Below are positions 63,046-64,000 of a stretch of DNA of 64,000 bases, one piece after another (positions within the stretch are counted from its first letter, which is position 1; the number at the start of each line of letters is the position of its first letter). Origin of the DNA: Thermotoga profunda AZM34c06 (GTDB lineage Bacteria; Thermotogota; Thermotogae; Thermotogales; DSM-5069). Location: positions 1,693,413-1,757,412 of the forward strand of contig NZ_AP014510.1 of the NCBI RefSeq assembly GCF_000828675.1. The letters are read 5' to 3'. A program made the translations under genes and the position numbers. A model generated the notes under the pieces. The model saw only the letters and a list, made by a program, of their open reading frames with translations. It searched no databases and was not told where the DNA came from.

Positions 63046-64000
63046 TCAGACCAAGTCACATGCAACTTTTACCAACTCATATTTTCTCGAACCAAGCCCT
63101 ATCTCTTCAGCATAACTGAGCTGAGTTTCCCATGTAACCTTTGGATGAACTTCAAGGAATGGATCTTTACCTTGAGTTTCTCTCACAAGATCTATGCATG
63201 CCTGATCAAGTGCAACTGGATCTGTACTCGCCAGTATACCGATATTTGGAGCTACTGGTGGTCTATTAGTATGCCAACAATCGCAATCTGGTGAGATATC
63301 TGTCAAGAAAGATATGAAAACTGCCTTCTTATTCTTTAAAACTGCCAAGGTGTATTCCACCATCTTTTTGCTCAGCAACTCCGAAGAATCTCCCCATTTT
63401 GGTGACATCGCACCGTAGTTACACATTGCGATACACTGACCACAACCTATACACTTTGCATAGTCGATCACCGCAAATTTTGTTACAGTTATCGCATTGG
63501 CAGGACAATTTCTTTCGCACATTCTACAAGCAATGCAATTCTCCACCACAACATATGGTTTTGACTCTGAATGTTGCTCAAGCTTTCCTGCCCTTGAAGC
63601 ACTACCCATCCCAATATTTTTCAAAGTACCACCAAAACCAGTCTGTTCATGTCCTTTGAAGTGAGTCATAGCAACTAAAACATCTGCTAATGCTATTGCT
63701 GAACCGATCTTTGCCTCTTTGACATAGGTCTTGTTTATTTTTATTTTCACTTCATCTGAACCCCTCAGACCGTCTGCGATAACGACAGGAGCACCTGTGA
63801 CTTCATAGCCAAATCCATTTAGATATGCGTTTAAAAGATGATCCACGGCATTTGATCTATGACCCCTGTAAAGTGTATTTGAATCCGTTAGAAAAGGTTT
63901 ACCACCATATTTTTTTACCTGATCAACGACCACTTTGACATACTGTGGTCTTATGAAGGCAAGATTTCCATATTCACCAAAGTGAATTTTGATTGCAACA
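63046..64000 (-). CDS. DUF362 ferredoxin-domain protein, 5' end outside window
   Basis: The frame is open to the right edge (codons reading VAIKIHFGEYGNLAFIRP continue beyond the Val at 63933), so the start lies outside. The DUF362 body has GGKPFLTDSNTLY, GAPVVIADGL, THFKGHEQTGFGGTLKNIGMG, and two 4Fe-4S motifs, CIACRMCERNCPA and CIGCGQCIAMCNYGAM. DUF362 proteins are Fe-S proteins of uncertain role in anaerobes. It ends 5 bases from the convergent membrane protein gene. Confidence 0.92.
   Translation of the reverse strand, partial: VAIKIHFGEYGNLAFIRPQYVKVVVDQVKKYGGKPFLTDSNTLYRGHRSNAVDHLLNAYLNGFGYEVTGAPVVIADGLRGSDEVKIKINKTYVKEAKIGSAIALADVLVAMTHFKGHEQTGFGGTLKNIGMGSASRAGKLEQHSESKPYVVVENCIACRMCERNCPANAITVTKFAVIDYAKCIGCGQCIAMCNYGAMSPKWGDSSELLSKKMVEYTLAVLKNKKAVFISFLTDISPDCDCWHTNRPPVAPNIGILASTDPVALDQACIDLVRETQGKDPFLEVHPKVTWETQLSYAEEIGLGSRKYELVKVACDLV

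Overview
The window is typical of the Thermotogota (Thermotoga/Pseudothermotoga-like). The evidence is an AT-rich, very compact genome in which most genes overlap or sit within 15 bases, strong GGAGG-type ribosome sites, frequent TTG and GTG starts, a toga-type SLH/coiled-coil outer-membrane anchor, PEGA-repeat and beta-barrel envelope proteins, paired GlgC/GlgD, an Rnf complex, and the gene block obg-nadD-dus. The species cannot be fixed from sequence reading alone.

Layout. 1-4312 (minus): a partial HD-GYP phosphodiesterase, a small Cys-rich protein and a three-gene ABC-2 exporter. 4362-5095 (plus): a flavin reductase and a RemA-like protein. 5061-16896 (minus): tsaD and clpX, then a long operon read from murB through a YigZ protein, a TPR protein, glmM, a 1379-residue acyl-CoA-dehydratase-activase-like protein and holA to a B12/radical SAM protein. 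16973-23707 (plus): obg, nadD, dus, an HtrA protease, a lipoprotein and a PEGA protein, closed by a strong terminator. 23730-25701 (minus): a CBS/ACT protein and the SLH anchor. 25842-33042 (plus): CcdA and a thioredoxin-like protein, an aminotransferase, an ABC half-exporter, a secreted beta-helix protein and a methyltransferase, with one minus-strand membrane protein between. 33029-44305 (minus): ackA, dprA, rnfCDGEAB with a very short RnfB, a radical SAM protein, a pseudopilin, a tail-anchored protein, glgC and glgD. 44386-49270 (plus): rbgA, a TPR protein, apgM and a ComEC-like channel. 49210-51314 (minus): a Fur-family regulator, nusA, rimP and tRNA-Ser(GGA). 51371-53376 (minus): a secreted-protein gene broken by a probable frameshift and by a mobile element. 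53435-64000: a DNA glycosylase, a DUF4438 protein, a small beta-barrel, a PAS/GAF/HD-GYP sensor, a sugar ABC transporter (binding protein and two permeases), iadA, three small proteins and a partial DUF362 ferredoxin-like protein.

How the genes fit together. The content is mainly housekeeping: cell wall precursors (murB, glmM), tRNA modification (tsaD, dus), ribosome assembly (obg, rbgA, rimP), protein quality control (clpX, HtrA), glycogen synthesis (glgC, glgD), fermentative energy metabolism (ackA, Rnf), sugar import, and parts of a DNA-uptake route (dprA, ComEC-like channel, pseudopilin).

Two signals stand out. (1) A 349-base ORF-less element at 51473-51821 has the ends of an IS200/IS605 transposon, a consensus promoter and a run of RNA hairpins resembling a TnpB-type omega RNA. 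It lies directly 3' of TTAC, and removing it exactly restores the host reading frame. (2) At least three genes (dus, a TPR protein, a zinc-ribbon protein) and probably a fourth (the partial HD-GYP gene) have no ATG, GTG or TTG that fits, but have a good ribosome site 5-7 bases before an in-frame ATT (or ATA). This suggests recurrent use of AUU-type start codons.
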